NCBI GenBank assembly: GCA_964544475.1
Contig: CAZJBS010000002.1
Span: 199,928 to 263,927 of the forward strand
Direction of reading: 5' to 3'
Source of the DNA: CAZJBS01 sp964544475
GTDB lineage: Bacteria; CLD3; SB21
Length of the DNA stretch: 64,000 nt
The stretch's first letter is position 1. Every line of letters begins with the position of its first letter. Positions 35,657 to 44,642 of this stretch are shown here, one piece after another. The translations under genes were made by a program, and so were the position numbers. The notes under the pieces are model-generated. The model did no database searches. It saw only the letters and a list, made by a program, of their open reading frames with translations, and had not been told where the DNA came from.

Positions 35657-36331
35657 CTAAGATCCGAGCGCCTGCGCCAGCGCATTCAGAACCATGATCA
35701 TTTCCGTGACATTGAGGGCCAACACCGGGGCTTCATTCCGGATGGCTTCCAGGTTGCTTTTGCCGTCGGCCACCTTGTCGAGGACTTTCGGCAATTTTGC
35801 TTTCTGAAGTCCGGTCATCTCGGCCGTCAGTTTGTCAGGAAGGGCCGCCGCCTCCGTGATGAGGGTCGCCGCGTCCTCCGGAAGTTTGGCCAGGGCTCCG
35901 GACATGGCCGTGAAATCACTGACGAATGCCGTGATCGAATTCTTGACCGCCGCATCCTTGATGTCCTTCAGCGCGGCGGCCTTGTCGCCGATCAGCTTTT
36001 TGAGTTCGGTCACTTCAACGGAGGCCGGAACGGTTCCGGCGTCTTTGGCCGTCATCAAGACGGTGGCGACATCCTTGCCGATCACATCCGACGGGCGCGT
36101 CACGAGCATGTAGGCGAACACTTTGACGTCGTCGTAACTCCGGTTGAACTTTCGCATCTCTCGTCCGAGTTCAAAGGCGGCCTTGAGAAAGGCATCCGCG
36201 GACGTCCCGGTTTTTTCAAATTTCTCTTCTTTTTCCTTTTTTCCCTTCTTCCCGTCCTGGGCTTCCACCGGCAGGGCGACGACGGCCCACATCAGCGCGG
36301 CCATCCACGACACGGTCACTAACGATTTCAT
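35657..36331 (-). CDS. Exported alanine-rich helical protein, unknown
   Basis: The 224-aa product begins with a signal peptide (MKSLVTVSWMAALMWAVVALPVEAQ) and a Lys/Glu-rich stretch (KKGKKEKEEKFEK), then a long Ala-rich, probably all-helical region with repeated LPEDAATLITEAAALPDKL-like heptad features. There are no cysteines. I recognise no family. It sits between nuoD and nuoE with gaps of about 21 nt on each side, so it is surely in the nuo transcript. A periplasmic factor for complex I assembly or an unrelated passenger are both possible. Confidence 0.6.
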   Translation of the reverse strand: MKSLVTVSWMAALMWAVVALPVEAQDGKKGKKEKEEKFEKTGTSADAFLKAAFELGREMRKFNRSYDDVKVFAYMLVTRPSDVIGKDVATVLMTAKDAGTVPASVEVTELKKLIGDKAAALKDIKDAAVKNSITAFVSDFTAMSGALAKLPEDAATLITEAAALPDKLTAEMTGLQKAKLPKVLDKVADGKSNLEAIRNEAPVLALNVTEMIMVLNALAQALGS

Positions 36332-36353
36332 AACGGCCTCCTAATTGGATGAA

Positions 36354-37667
36354 CTAACGGTCGCATTCGCCGGCGATCACGTTGAGACTGCCCAACAGCG
36401 CCACCGCATCGCCAACGAGGTAGCCCGGTGCCAGGTGAGCCATCGCCGCAAAATGCATCAAGGACGGCGGACGCACGCGCACTTTGTACGGCACGCCTTC
36501 GCCGTTGCTGACAAGGTACCATCCCAATTCGCCGTTGGGCGCCTCGGTGGCATCGTACACTTCGCCAACCGGCATTTTGATGCCGTGCTGGTCCATGATC
36601 AATTTGAAATGGTGGATAAGACCTTCGATGCTGCCGTACACTTTGCTCTTGTCGGGAAGGCGGATCGTATGATCGTCCACGTCCACCGGGCCCTTGGTCA
36701 TTTGTTTCAGGCATTGTTCGATGATCCGCACGCTCTGTTTCATTTCCTCCATCCGCACGAGATACCGTTCGAAGACGTCACCTTCGGTCCCTACGGGCAC
36801 ATCGAAATCCACGCGATCGTAAATCAGGTACGGTTCGTCCTTGCGTACGTCGTAGGGAACGCCGGAGGCCCGCAGGGCGGGACCGGTCAGGCCAAGACTG
36901 ATTGCATTGGCGGCATCCACCGTGCCGACCTTCATGGTGCGATCCTGGAAAATCTTGTTCTTGTTCAACAAACCTTCGATTTCATCAAATACCGTGGCCT
37001 TGAATTGACGGATGAATTCGGACAGTTGCTGCTCATGGCCTTCGGGAAAATCCCGCAGCACACCGCCGATACGCGTATAGCTGGTTGTCAGGCGCGACCC
37101 GGTTGAGACTTCAAAAAGGTCATAAATCAGTTCCCGTTGTTTGAATCCGTACAGGAACACCGTGAAAGCGCCCAGGTCCAATGCGTGAGTACCGATGCAC
37201 ACCAGGTGGTCGGCGATCCGGGAAAGCTCCGCCTGGATGACCCGGATGTACTGCGCCCGAAGCGGCACTTCGATGCCCAGCAGCTTCTCGGCGGCGCAGG
37301 CGAATCCGACGTTATTGGACAGCGGGGACAGGTAGTTCATCCGGTCGGTCACCGCGATGAACTGGTTGAAGGTGTGATATTCGGCCAGTTTTTCGAAACC
37401 GGTGTGCAGATAGCCCGGCCGGGGATCAAGTTTGACAATGGTCTCGCCGGAAAGCTCCATGAGCATGCGCAGAGTGCCGTGGGTGGCCGGGTGCTGCGGG
37501 CCGAAATTGAGGGTCATCGTATCGGTCTTTTGCCACGCCTGCGTCGTTTCCTCATCGTCTTCGCCGATCAGCAGGGCCCGCCGGCGTTCCTTCAGCTTGC
37601 GCTTCAATTCCTCCGACGTGGAAGCCGAAAGGTCATTCACCGTTTTTTCAGACTGTTCGACCGTCAT
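36354..37667 (-). CDS. nuoD: NADH-quinone oxidoreductase subunit D
   Basis: The 49-kDa-type subunit that forms the quinone-reducing site. The 437-aa product has FGPQHPATHGTLRM (about residues 55-68), with the conserved His of the quinone head site, DRMNYLSPLSNN and the closing VAGECDR. It needs cluster N2 of NuoB to reduce quinone. The first 45 residues are a charged extension (SEELKRKLKERRRALL) beyond the usual start. It lies 63 nt after nuoC. Confidence 0.96.
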   Translation of the reverse strand: MTVEQSEKTVNDLSASTSEELKRKLKERRRALLIGEDDEETTQAWQKTDTMTLNFGPQHPATHGTLRMLMELSGETIVKLDPRPGYLHTGFEKLAEYHTFNQFIAVTDRMNYLSPLSNNVGFACAAEKLLGIEVPLRAQYIRVIQAELSRIADHLVCIGTHALDLGAFTVFLYGFKQRELIYDLFEVSTGSRLTTSYTRIGGVLRDFPEGHEQQLSEFIRQFKATVFDEIEGLLNKNKIFQDRTMKVGTVDAANAISLGLTGPALRASGVPYDVRKDEPYLIYDRVDFDVPVGTEGDVFERYLVRMEEMKQSVRIIEQCLKQMTKGPVDVDDHTIRLPDKSKVYGSIEGLIHHFKLIMDQHGIKMPVGEVYDATEAPNGELGWYLVSNGEGVPYKVRVRPPSLMHFAAMAHLAPGYLVGDAVALLGSLNVIAGECDR

Positions 37668-37730
37668 ACGCCAAACCTTTCTTGATCAATCGATACCAGG
37701 CTTGCCATTCGCACCAACCAGGTCATGCGC

Positions 37731-38243
37731 TCAGGATCCCTCCGGCAGGACGACGTCGCGCTCCCCGCGGCCGCGCAAGGGATAATCTTTGCGTAACGGG
37801 TACGCCGTGAACGTCTCGGGCGTCAGCAGTCTCCTCAGATCGGGGTGCCCTTCGAACGTCACGCCGTACATTTCATAAGCTTCGCGTTCCATCCAGTTGG
37901 CGGATTTCCACAAGGCGTGTATGCTCGCGATCGTGCAATCTTTTTCGGTAATGGGCGCCTTGATGCGGACGCGTCTTCCATGCGTCATGGATCGCAGATG
38001 ATAAACCGCCATGAAGCGCGGGCTTTTTTCCATCTTCAAGCGGTCGACCACCGTGAGATCGGTCAGCATCGTGTAGGCCAGGGCGGCCTCGTCGCGCAGG
38101 AACTGCAGGACGTCCACAATCCGTTCTTTTTGCACCGTGACGGTGAGTTCATTGCGAAACACCTCCGTCTTGAGGATGCTCTCCCCAAACCGTGATTTCA
38201 GGTGATCCACCGTGGGATTGTGGTCGAGAATGTCACGAGCCAT
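37731..38243 (-). CDS. nuoC: NADH-quinone oxidoreductase subunit C
   Basis: The 30-kDa-type subunit of the peripheral arm. The 170-aa product shows ANWMEREAYEMYGVTFEGHPDLRRLL at about 114-139, which is the family signature, and the closing PLRKDYPLRGRG. It follows nuoA by only 15 nt, where nuoB is normally found. It is a separate protein, not a nuoCD or nuoBCD fusion. Confidence 0.95.
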   Translation of the reverse strand: MARDILDHNPTVDHLKSRFGESILKTEVFRNELTVTVQKERIVDVLQFLRDEAALAYTMLTDLTVVDRLKMEKSPRFMAVYHLRSMTHGRRVRIKAPITEKDCTIASIHALWKSANWMEREAYEMYGVTFEGHPDLRRLLTPETFTAYPLRKDYPLRGRGERDVVLPEGS

Positions 38244-38258
38244 GGGTTTCTCCGGATG

Positions 38259-38663
38259 TTATTCCCATTCCAAAGCGCCTTTTTTCCATGCGTAGGCATA
38301 GCCCACCAGCAAAATGGCGATGAAAACAAGGCCTTCGACCAATAAGAACGGTCCGGCCGTTATCCATTTTTTGTAAATCACCGCCCAGGGATACATGAAG
38401 ACGATTTCAATGTCAAAGAGGATGAAAAGCATTGCAATGATATAGAACTTGACGGTGAACCGGGGATGCGCGTCGCCCACGGGCGGCATGCCGGATTCAT
38501 AAACATCCAGCTTGCGCGCATTGGGTTTGCGCGGACCGATCATATGGGTGAGGACCAGAAAGGCAATCGGCAAAAGTAACGCCACACCGAACAGGGCCAG
38601 AATGGGCAGGTAGTGATCTTGAACCGTTTCAAGCAAGCCGCCGGGCAGTCTGAGGATCGTCAT
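38259..38663 (-). CDS. nuoA: NADH-quinone oxidoreductase subunit A
   Basis: A three-helix membrane subunit at the junction of the two arms. The 134-aa product has KLDVYESGMPPVGDAHPRFTVKFYIIAMLFILFDIEIVFMYPWAV, the NuoA signature with the cysteine position replaced by Met in YESGM (commonly YECG). It is the first gene of the nuo cluster. The promoter should lie in 38664-38800. Confidence 0.95.
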   Translation of the reverse strand: MTILRLPGGLLETVQDHYLPILALFGVALLLPIAFLVLTHMIGPRKPNARKLDVYESGMPPVGDAHPRFTVKFYIIAMLFILFDIEIVFMYPWAVIYKKWITAGPFLLVEGLVFIAILLVGYAYAWKKGALEWE

Positions 38664-38898
38664 GAGGCCTCACAGAGAAGCTATGTTATTATTTTCACAT
38701 ATCGGAACCTTGAAAAGCCTGGTTCCGAAATCGTCAGGATACAGGGTTAGAAAAAAGGCGGATTATTTTAATCTTTTTCATTCCAAAAGGCAATAAGTAT
38801 TGCACCAGGGGGATAAATACTTGCGGCAAAAAGCCGTCTATCCCACTGATTTCAAACTTAGGTTTGGGTTTGGTTGGGGGTTGAGCGGCGATACGATC
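38664..38898 (-). promoter_or_regulatory. Leader region of the nuo operon with 8-bp inverted repeat
   Basis: TCGGAACC (38702-38709) and GGTTCCGA (38721-38728) form a perfect inverted repeat about 40 nt upstream of nuoA, either a leader hairpin or an operator. The rest is AT-rich and must carry the nuo promoter, but no clear -35/-10 pair stands out. Confidence 0.4.
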
Positions 38899-38934
38899 AA
38901 AAAGCGCCCTCTGCCATCCATAGACGGCAGAGGG
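38899..38934 (-). terminator. Rho-independent terminator of the exported-protein cluster
   Basis: A perfect 9-bp stem (CCCTCTGCC / GGCAGAGGG) with a 10-nt loop is followed on the minus strand by CGC and TTTTT. It lies 15 nt after the stop codon of the 1002-aa T9SS protein. Confidence 0.85.
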
Positions 38935-38949
38935 TTGGATGCGGGGAAG

Positions 38950-41900
38950 TCACTTTATCAATAGCATCTTCTTCGAGTTCGAATAATCTCCGGCTGTCAT
39001 CCTGTAAATGTACAGGCCGGATGCCAATCCCGATGCGTCAAACGTAATCTGATACGTTCCCGCAGGCTTTGTCTCCTTGACCAGTGTCCCAACGGTTCTC
39101 CCTAAGACGTCGTAGATCGTCACAGTAACCTCTGTTTCGATTGGCACGGCAAATTCAATCGTGGTCGAGGGATTGAATGGATTCGGATAGTTGCCCTTGA
39201 GTTCGAATTTTGTCGGAATCCCTCCTAATTCGGTAACGCCCACCTTTGAGAGGTTGGACTGGTTGGCTTTGGATGACTCGCCCGGCTTGTCATACCTTCC
39301 GATGGTCTCCAAAACAATGCTCCTCACATATCCGGTGGGCACATTGCCGCCTGCGCTGAAAGTCAAAACAATGTTCTGAAGACTGTCCATCTCGGCATGT
39401 TGGCCGTCCACGCTGGTGACCCTGTTCTTCACGTTGCCATAGACCGAGTGCTCAGCAGAAAGAAGTTGTAAGTTGTTTCGGATGTAACCGCCATAAAGAA
39501 TGGGGGTGACTGCGGCATACCGGATGTCGTAATCCCGGAACCAGGTGACGTTCACACTGTCCGGCACCATGCCCTGAGTCAGCGGGACAATGACCACGGA
39601 TTTCTTTTCCCTTCGCGCAAATGGACGCGAAATCGAACCGCTCGCCATCTCCGAACCGCCTGCTTCAACGCTTCCGGCCATCTGCTTGGGTGGGTCTTCG
39701 ACGAATCCGTCAGCCTGTGGGTCGGTGATCAAGGCGACGCTATCTGCCGGATTACCTTCCAGCTTGAGGTTTTCGAATAAACTGTTGGGTTTGAGGGATG
39801 ACCCCATGAAATCAGCGTTCAAGAAATCCAGAGGTATCCCGGTGACGCCTTTGCCGGAGGGCGAGTATTGAATCTGATCGGTGATGTTGGTGGAGTTGAG
39901 CAGGGCATTGTTCGTCGAAAGGACTCCGTCAGGGACGTACAACACCAAATCGTTATTCTCCGTGACGCCAAGTTCCGTGCCTGCGGGGTGATCTACCGAA
40001 TAGAGCCTGATACGATCGAAGTAACTATGGTCGTTATTCAGCTCCTTGATCTGAAGGCGGTATTTCCCGTTCTGTTTCTTTGGATTGACGTTCAATTTAT
40101 AGACGTCCGTGATGTCAACGCCGGCGTTTTCGGCAAATTCAGATCGGTGCAAAATGTTGTTGTCGATCGCATATCCGGAATCCGTATTGACAAAGACAAA
40201 TGGACATCCACCGCCGCAATTGGTGCTGACACCGGGGTAGTACTGCTGCGATACAGAGCCAAAAGCATTGCTGGCCGTGCATGTGACCTTGAACATGTCG
40301 GCTTCAATTCCATCCGTGCCAGAGGCCGAAGCCATCATACCCGGGGATGTGTTGACGAAGTACAAGTGATTGCCATCAATGCCGGTTACTGTGATGTAGC
40401 TTGGTTTTGAATTGATCGTCCAGGAATACGAAAGTTCACCACCAGTGGCATTGCACGTGACCGTGCCGCTCCCACCGGGGCATACCAGAGACGGAGATGT
40501 CGTGAAGCCGGTGATGACGGGGGGAGATGGAGTAAAAACCACTTGTCTCGTCTGCGGCGTGGCATTCGGATCCCAAGTTACTCGCACTTCTACGGTAAAC
40601 CGAACTTGTCCCATCGGCACATCTATCCCGTTATTGTCTTTTCCGTTCCAAGAATAGCCATTTGCACCTGCCAGAGGCATATAATCATACTGCTTTACGA
40701 GCGTCCAGCCACCCGAATTGTTTCTTTCAATTTTGATGCTTGCATATGAAACCTCAGTCAGAAAAAATGAAATGTATGTGCCTGCAAAACTGTTTCCTGA
40801 TGGAACAGAAACCGTCATCGCCGTAATCTCCGTTCCACGCTCATAAAGAGCCCCACCGGTATTGTCTGCCCATTCTTCGGTCATGAAACAAAGATTCGAG
40901 CGCGACAGAGTGTAGGTGCCATCGGAATACTTGGTCAGATAATACCCATCAGAGAAATGCCGCGGACGATCCATCGTGCCAACAATGTTACCTGTACCGA
41001 ATGTTCCATAAGATTTCAACAAACTCAGATACCGTGTTGTCTTTAGAACCCGGTGATTTGTTCTGTCGGCTATGTATAGGTTATCAAACCCATCCGCTTC
41101 AATTGAGGCCAAGTCATAGTCGTATTGGTACGTATTGATCCATGTCAAGGAAATTGTCCCGTCATTGTTTCTGTAAGGTAAGAGCTTCACTATTCGATTG
41201 TTACCGCGGTCTTCAACGAAAATATTTCTGTAAAAGAAATCAGTTGCGGTCATCGATTCAGGAAAATAGAAGTTCCCAGAACCACCACCCTGCGTTCCAT
41301 AAGCGTTTCGGAACGCATAGGAGCCTGTGGACAATTCATAAAACAAGATTCGGTGCTTTCCAGTTTCACAAACAATCAAATACTCTGATCCCCCTATTCT
41401 CATGCGACAGATGTCGGACATGTTTCCCAGGGGCATTCCCGAGGTCGACTGACTAATGGTGGCGGCATATGACAGTGAACTGTTACCACTTCCTCCGGAC
41501 CCTGAAAATTGAAGATCCATATTTAGAACCTGAATCCGTTTGTTCAATTTGTCAAGGACGAACAATTGGTTTCGATTTTGCGAACTGGCCGTATAGCTGG
41601 ACATCGTTAACGCATACGGCATATAGAACCCGGCATTTCCATCTCCTGCGCTGCCGTAGCTTTTCGTCCACTTTTCGAAATCACCATACATGATTCTGTG
41701 CCAGAATTCATCGCATGAAAAAACCAAGTACATTTTCTTATTCAACGACTTGTCTTCGTAATTCAATTGAAGGCTCTCATTGGCTTGTCCAAATATACTC
41801 TTGCCAAGATTACTCTGACAAATTCCCTTCGTCAGACGCCATTTTGAATCCAAGGGTGGACTGGCACCAATAGGCAGCTGTTCAAAGGTTTGGGCATGCG

Positions 41901-41958
41901 AAAGAGAAAGACTCAGAACACAAAGAATGCTCAAGATAAAAGCCAAATGCATTTTCAT
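38950..41958 (-). CDS. T9SS-sorted exported protein with NHL-type propeller and PKD-like region
   Basis: The 1002-aa product starts with a signal peptide (MKMHLAFILSILCVLSLSLSHAQ). Residues about 100-370 are repeats of the NHL type (NRNQLFVLDKLNKRIQVL, NIFVEDRGNNRIVKL, NLYIADRTNHRVLKT), which form a propeller. A FlgD-like segment (YSWNGKDNNGIDVPMGQVRF) and a PKD/Ig-like region (CPGGSGTVTCNATGG) follow. The C-terminal 85 residues (YPNPFNPSTTIEF ... ASGLYIYRM ... KKMLLIK) are a type A T9SS sorting domain, so the protein is exported through the outer membrane. It overlaps the upstream gene by 4 nt. The binding partner is unknown. Confidence 0.85.
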   Translation of the reverse strand: MKMHLAFILSILCVLSLSLSHAQTFEQLPIGASPPLDSKWRLTKGICQSNLGKSIFGQANESLQLNYEDKSLNKKMYLVFSCDEFWHRIMYGDFEKWTKSYGSAGDGNAGFYMPYALTMSSYTASSQNRNQLFVLDKLNKRIQVLNMDLQFSGSGGSGNSSLSYAATISQSTSGMPLGNMSDICRMRIGGSEYLIVCETGKHRILFYELSTGSYAFRNAYGTQGGGSGNFYFPESMTATDFFYRNIFVEDRGNNRIVKLLPYRNNDGTISLTWINTYQYDYDLASIEADGFDNLYIADRTNHRVLKTTRYLSLLKSYGTFGTGNIVGTMDRPRHFSDGYYLTKYSDGTYTLSRSNLCFMTEEWADNTGGALYERGTEITAMTVSVPSGNSFAGTYISFFLTEVSYASIKIERNNSGGWTLVKQYDYMPLAGANGYSWNGKDNNGIDVPMGQVRFTVEVRVTWDPNATPQTRQVVFTPSPPVITGFTTSPSLVCPGGSGTVTCNATGGELSYSWTINSKPSYITVTGIDGNHLYFVNTSPGMMASASGTDGIEADMFKVTCTASNAFGSVSQQYYPGVSTNCGGGCPFVFVNTDSGYAIDNNILHRSEFAENAGVDITDVYKLNVNPKKQNGKYRLQIKELNNDHSYFDRIRLYSVDHPAGTELGVTENNDLVLYVPDGVLSTNNALLNSTNITDQIQYSPSGKGVTGIPLDFLNADFMGSSLKPNSLFENLKLEGNPADSVALITDPQADGFVEDPPKQMAGSVEAGGSEMASGSISRPFARREKKSVVIVPLTQGMVPDSVNVTWFRDYDIRYAAVTPILYGGYIRNNLQLLSAEHSVYGNVKNRVTSVDGQHAEMDSLQNIVLTFSAGGNVPTGYVRSIVLETIGRYDKPGESSKANQSNLSKVGVTELGGIPTKFELKGNYPNPFNPSTTIEFAVPIETEVTVTIYDVLGRTVGTLVKETKPAGTYQITFDASGLASGLYIYRMTAGDYSNSKKMLLIK

Positions 41959-42902
41959 TTTGGTACCTCGTACAATCTGAGCCGTTTCAGGTGATTGGAG
42001 TGTCTTTCGGCATACAATGCGATTTTCGTATTGGGATAATTCGACCGCAACTTCGCCAGACCATTTTCACGTGCGTGGAATTCCTCTTCTCTGGATAGCG
42101 TTTTCGTGCCTTTTACTTCAGCTAAGTTACCAATTTCGGAACCCATACTATGAAGAACCAAGTATTCGGAAAAGAACTGATCATGGAATCGTGCAAGAGC
42201 TTCCGTATGTATTTCCTCAAACGCAGGCAGACCCATTGCCCAAGTATTAAACACGCCCCATGTCATTTCCATTTTCCGGTAGATGAGGCATTGATATGCA
42301 CTGTTTGGATATTTCGTCCAAAGATCGTACAGTTCCCCTAACATCTTCTCTTTCTTACGCTCGGAACGACGGAACAACGGAACCAGTCTTTCGTGTATTT
42401 GTTTTTCAGTCCCTGCAGGCTCCACGACATCAAAGTACAGTTGTTGTTTGATTAGATTGGCTTCTGAAGCATTTTCACAGGTCACTCGATAAGACCCGGT
42501 TAGAGCGTAACGTCCTGCGGTAAGAGTTTTGAGCATAGTTGAGGAATCCACCTTGGTGGCACAAAACAGTGGATAAGTATCGTATATGGTCTCTTGCGGT
42601 TGTATCTCAAAACACGGGGTCAAAGTAAGAGAAGATCCTTGCAGACATTCTTCAGGGTTTTTTTCGTCATCAAGAGAGCTTACGCTCCAATGAAAAGCCG
42701 CCCATGGAATCTCTTTTGTCGAGTTGGCTGTATTGGTCACTTTCAGTTCGAAGACTATCTCTTCATCAACAAGGTATGTGGTCTTCTCCAGAGAGATGTT
42801 AACTGAAATACCGTTCTTCACGATTTGTTGTCCAAATAGCACGAAAGGCATTAGCGCTATTAAGGACAATGCGATGGTCAGTTGTTTGATGAGCATCTTC
42901 AC
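41955..42902 (-). CDS. Exported protein with Ig-like N-terminal region, unknown
   Basis: The 315-aa product has a signal peptide (MKMLIKQLTIALSLIALMPFVLFGQ). Residues 30-165 look like a beta-sandwich of the type seen in intracellular proteinase inhibitor/BsuPI and DUF families (ISLEKTTYLVDEEIVFELKVTNTAN). The second half is helical and charged (LVPLFRRSERKKEKMLGELYDLW). I recognise no named family. The gene is AT-rich compared with the nuo genes. It is linked by a 4-nt overlap to the 1002-aa protein gene and lies 15 nt after the metalloprotease-like gene. Confidence 0.6.
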   Translation of the reverse strand: MKMLIKQLTIALSLIALMPFVLFGQQIVKNGISVNISLEKTTYLVDEEIVFELKVTNTANSTKEIPWAAFHWSVSSLDDEKNPEECLQGSSLTLTPCFEIQPQETIYDTYPLFCATKVDSSTMLKTLTAGRYALTGSYRVTCENASEANLIKQQLYFDVVEPAGTEKQIHERLVPLFRRSERKKEKMLGELYDLWTKYPNSAYQCLIYRKMEMTWGVFNTWAMGLPAFEEIHTEALARFHDQFFSEYLVLHSMGSEIGNLAEVKGTKTLSREEEFHARENGLAKLRSNYPNTKIALYAERHSNHLKRLRLYEVPK

Positions 42903-42917
42903 CTTCCTATATTGTTT

Positions 42918-43787
42918 TCAGTCGCAAAATTCCGGATCACAATAAATGTTAGACGGCGTTGAACGTAACTCAGGTTCCACGGATCGCAGAAAGTAGATAC
43001 AATTTGCTTCACTTGATTCCCAACAGAATTTGATTTGATCTAAGAACCCCGGTTGAGTAATAGTGCTTGCAGAATAATACCTCATTATATCCCAATCATC
43101 GTATGTATCTAGATGATATTCGTAATACTCTTCCGGATGGGTCAATGATGTGATTTGGTGACCTAATTCATGTGTAGTGAAATAGGCCATTGCCGCTTTC
43201 CTTGGAGACCCTTCAGTGAATACTGTTCTGATATCTCCAGTAAAAATATAAGTACACCTTGATTCCTTGGAGATTGGTGTGTTTGCATTGGACCCGGCGG
43301 GATCAGAAATGGGAGTCCAAGCCATTGTATTCGGAAAAAAGGGATAATCCAGATGATCTAACGACAGAATATGATAGGGATAGGCCGGATCATAACAACC
43401 GTAACAAGATCGAAATTCAGAGGCATACTCAATCATGTTAAGTCTGTCTTGGGGATATGACGAGAATAAATGAGCACTTGGATTGGCGGGCTGTTCCAAT
43501 TGCGGCCCATGGGAGCCCAATGTGATATTCAATCTAGCGCCTTGCCCGTTTTGAAAAAGATTATTGAGCATGCTTAGAAACTCGCCGGAATTATTGTAAT
43601 CCGACAGAAGATCATGGTCAGCCATCCAATCATATTCGATATGGACACTTCGTGTATTCGCATCTGGAGGATCGGCAGGGTATTCCGGAGGCTGATTGCA
43701 CTCTCCACCGCTGGACATGACAACAAAGCAAATAACCAGCAAACTGATTCTGATAAACACTTGGGATGGCCAAATTCCTGCGCTCAT
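42918..43787 (-). CDS. Exported metzincin-like metalloprotease candidate
   Basis: The 289-aa product has a hydrophobic signal segment (about 10-26). HELGH at 206-210 provides the two His and the Glu of a zincin site. A third His follows at 217 and DIMRYY at 233-238 looks like the Met-turn of metzincins. The spacing HELGHQITSLTH is one residue longer than the classical HExxHxxGxxH, so it is not a textbook member. Six cysteines in the mature part suggest disulfides. AT-rich, coupled by a 4-nt overlap to the gene upstream. Metzincin relation is an inference from these motifs. Confidence 0.55.
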   Translation of the reverse strand: MSAGIWPSQVFIRISLLVICFVVMSSGGECNQPPEYPADPPDANTRSVHIEYDWMADHDLLSDYNNSGEFLSMLNNLFQNGQGARLNITLGSHGPQLEQPANPSAHLFSSYPQDRLNMIEYASEFRSCYGCYDPAYPYHILSLDHLDYPFFPNTMAWTPISDPAGSNANTPISKESRCTYIFTGDIRTVFTEGSPRKAAMAYFTTHELGHQITSLTHPEEYYEYHLDTYDDWDIMRYYSASTITQPGFLDQIKFCWESSEANCIYFLRSVEPELRSTPSNIYCDPEFCD

Positions 43788-44377
43788 TTCAACTCCTGGT
43801 TTCTTTCACCTTTTCTCAGAAAATAGTCTGTCAAGTTCTTGGAAGAGCCGAGCCTCCACGGGTCATTGTTCTCATGCTTTTTGAAAAACAGCGTGACATC
43901 ATGATCTAACTCCGAATCAAAAAAACTGCATTTGATTATGGCCGACTTGTTGTCTTCAAATTCTAAACTCGTCATTCTCAGTTCAAAATCATGAATATGT
44001 TCTTTCTGCTGAGCCAGTAGCAGTGAGTGTTCAGCATTACTGCTGTTGACCAGCAATTGTCGTCCATCGCTTTTCTTTGCGGCCAGATTCGGTCGTGCAA
44101 TGAGATTCTTCAAAACTGGTTTTGTATAATTATTGGACTTGCATTGATCGACGTAACTGTCACTCATTATCATGTCAAGCTTTTCAAGATCAGCCGTCAT
44201 GATAGCCTGATAAAACTCTGCCAACGCCACCTGAACTCGAATTTCTTCCGAGATAGCCTTCGAACTGGGCATTTCATAACTGAGCGATTTTTGGTAAACA
44301 CTGTAGGCCGACGCCGTCAGGCACAACAAAAGGAATACGGACAGCCAAAGCATTTTTCGTTTTGATCCATGATCCAT
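43784..44377 (-). CDS. Membrane-anchored small protein, possible NTF2-like fold
   Basis: I place the start at ATG 44377 because GGAGGTG lies 4 nt upstream. The open frame runs back to 44512 without a ribosome site. The 197-aa product has one N-terminal hydrophobic helix (MLWLSVFLLLCLTASAY, residues 9-25), then a soluble domain that opens VQVALAEFYQAIMTADLEKLDMIMSDSYVDQ and later has repeated beta strands, a pattern like SnoaL/DUF4440 NTF2-like domains. No catalytic residue is evident. It is the first visible gene of the exported-protein cluster, 266 nt from the assembly gap. Confidence 0.6.
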   Translation of the reverse strand: MDHGSKRKMLWLSVFLLLCLTASAYSVYQKSLSYEMPSSKAISEEIRVQVALAEFYQAIMTADLEKLDMIMSDSYVDQCKSNNYTKPVLKNLIARPNLAAKKSDGRQLLVNSSNAEHSLLLAQQKEHIHDFELRMTSLEFEDNKSAIIKCSFFDSELDHDVTLFFKKHENNDPWRLGSSKNLTDYFLRKGERNQELK

Positions 44378-44578
44378 TTTCACCTCCGGATTACGTTTTC
44401 GATATGGTATCTTACTTATGCTACAGACCAAAAATTGCCCTGTCCAAAACATCAGCCGTGCACTTCTTGGAACATAATCTCCCCTCCGATGGCAGTTATT
44501 TTCCCGACTCATCGATTATCCGGCAGGCGGCAACCCACCTTTAATGGCACCTTCCTATGCCTATCGGTTACCAATACC

Positions 44579-44642
44579 CTATCAGGGCTATCAGGGCTAT
44601 CAGGGCTATCAGGGCTATCAGGGCTATCAGGGCTATCAGGGC
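44579..44642 (+). repeat. 9-bp tandem repeat running into assembly gap
   Basis: The unit ATCAGGGCT repeats about seven times without a mismatch from 44581 to the first N. Being a multiple of three it keeps every frame open (Tyr-Gln-Gly, Leu-Ser-Gly or Arg-Ala-Ile tripeptides), which creates apparent coding frames. The true array length is unknown because it ends at the gap. Confidence 0.95.

Noticed and set aside
37668..37730. Possible hidden nuoB between nuoC and nuoD
   Set aside because: The interval is only 63 nt, far too short, and no adjacent protein has the NuoB cysteine pattern.
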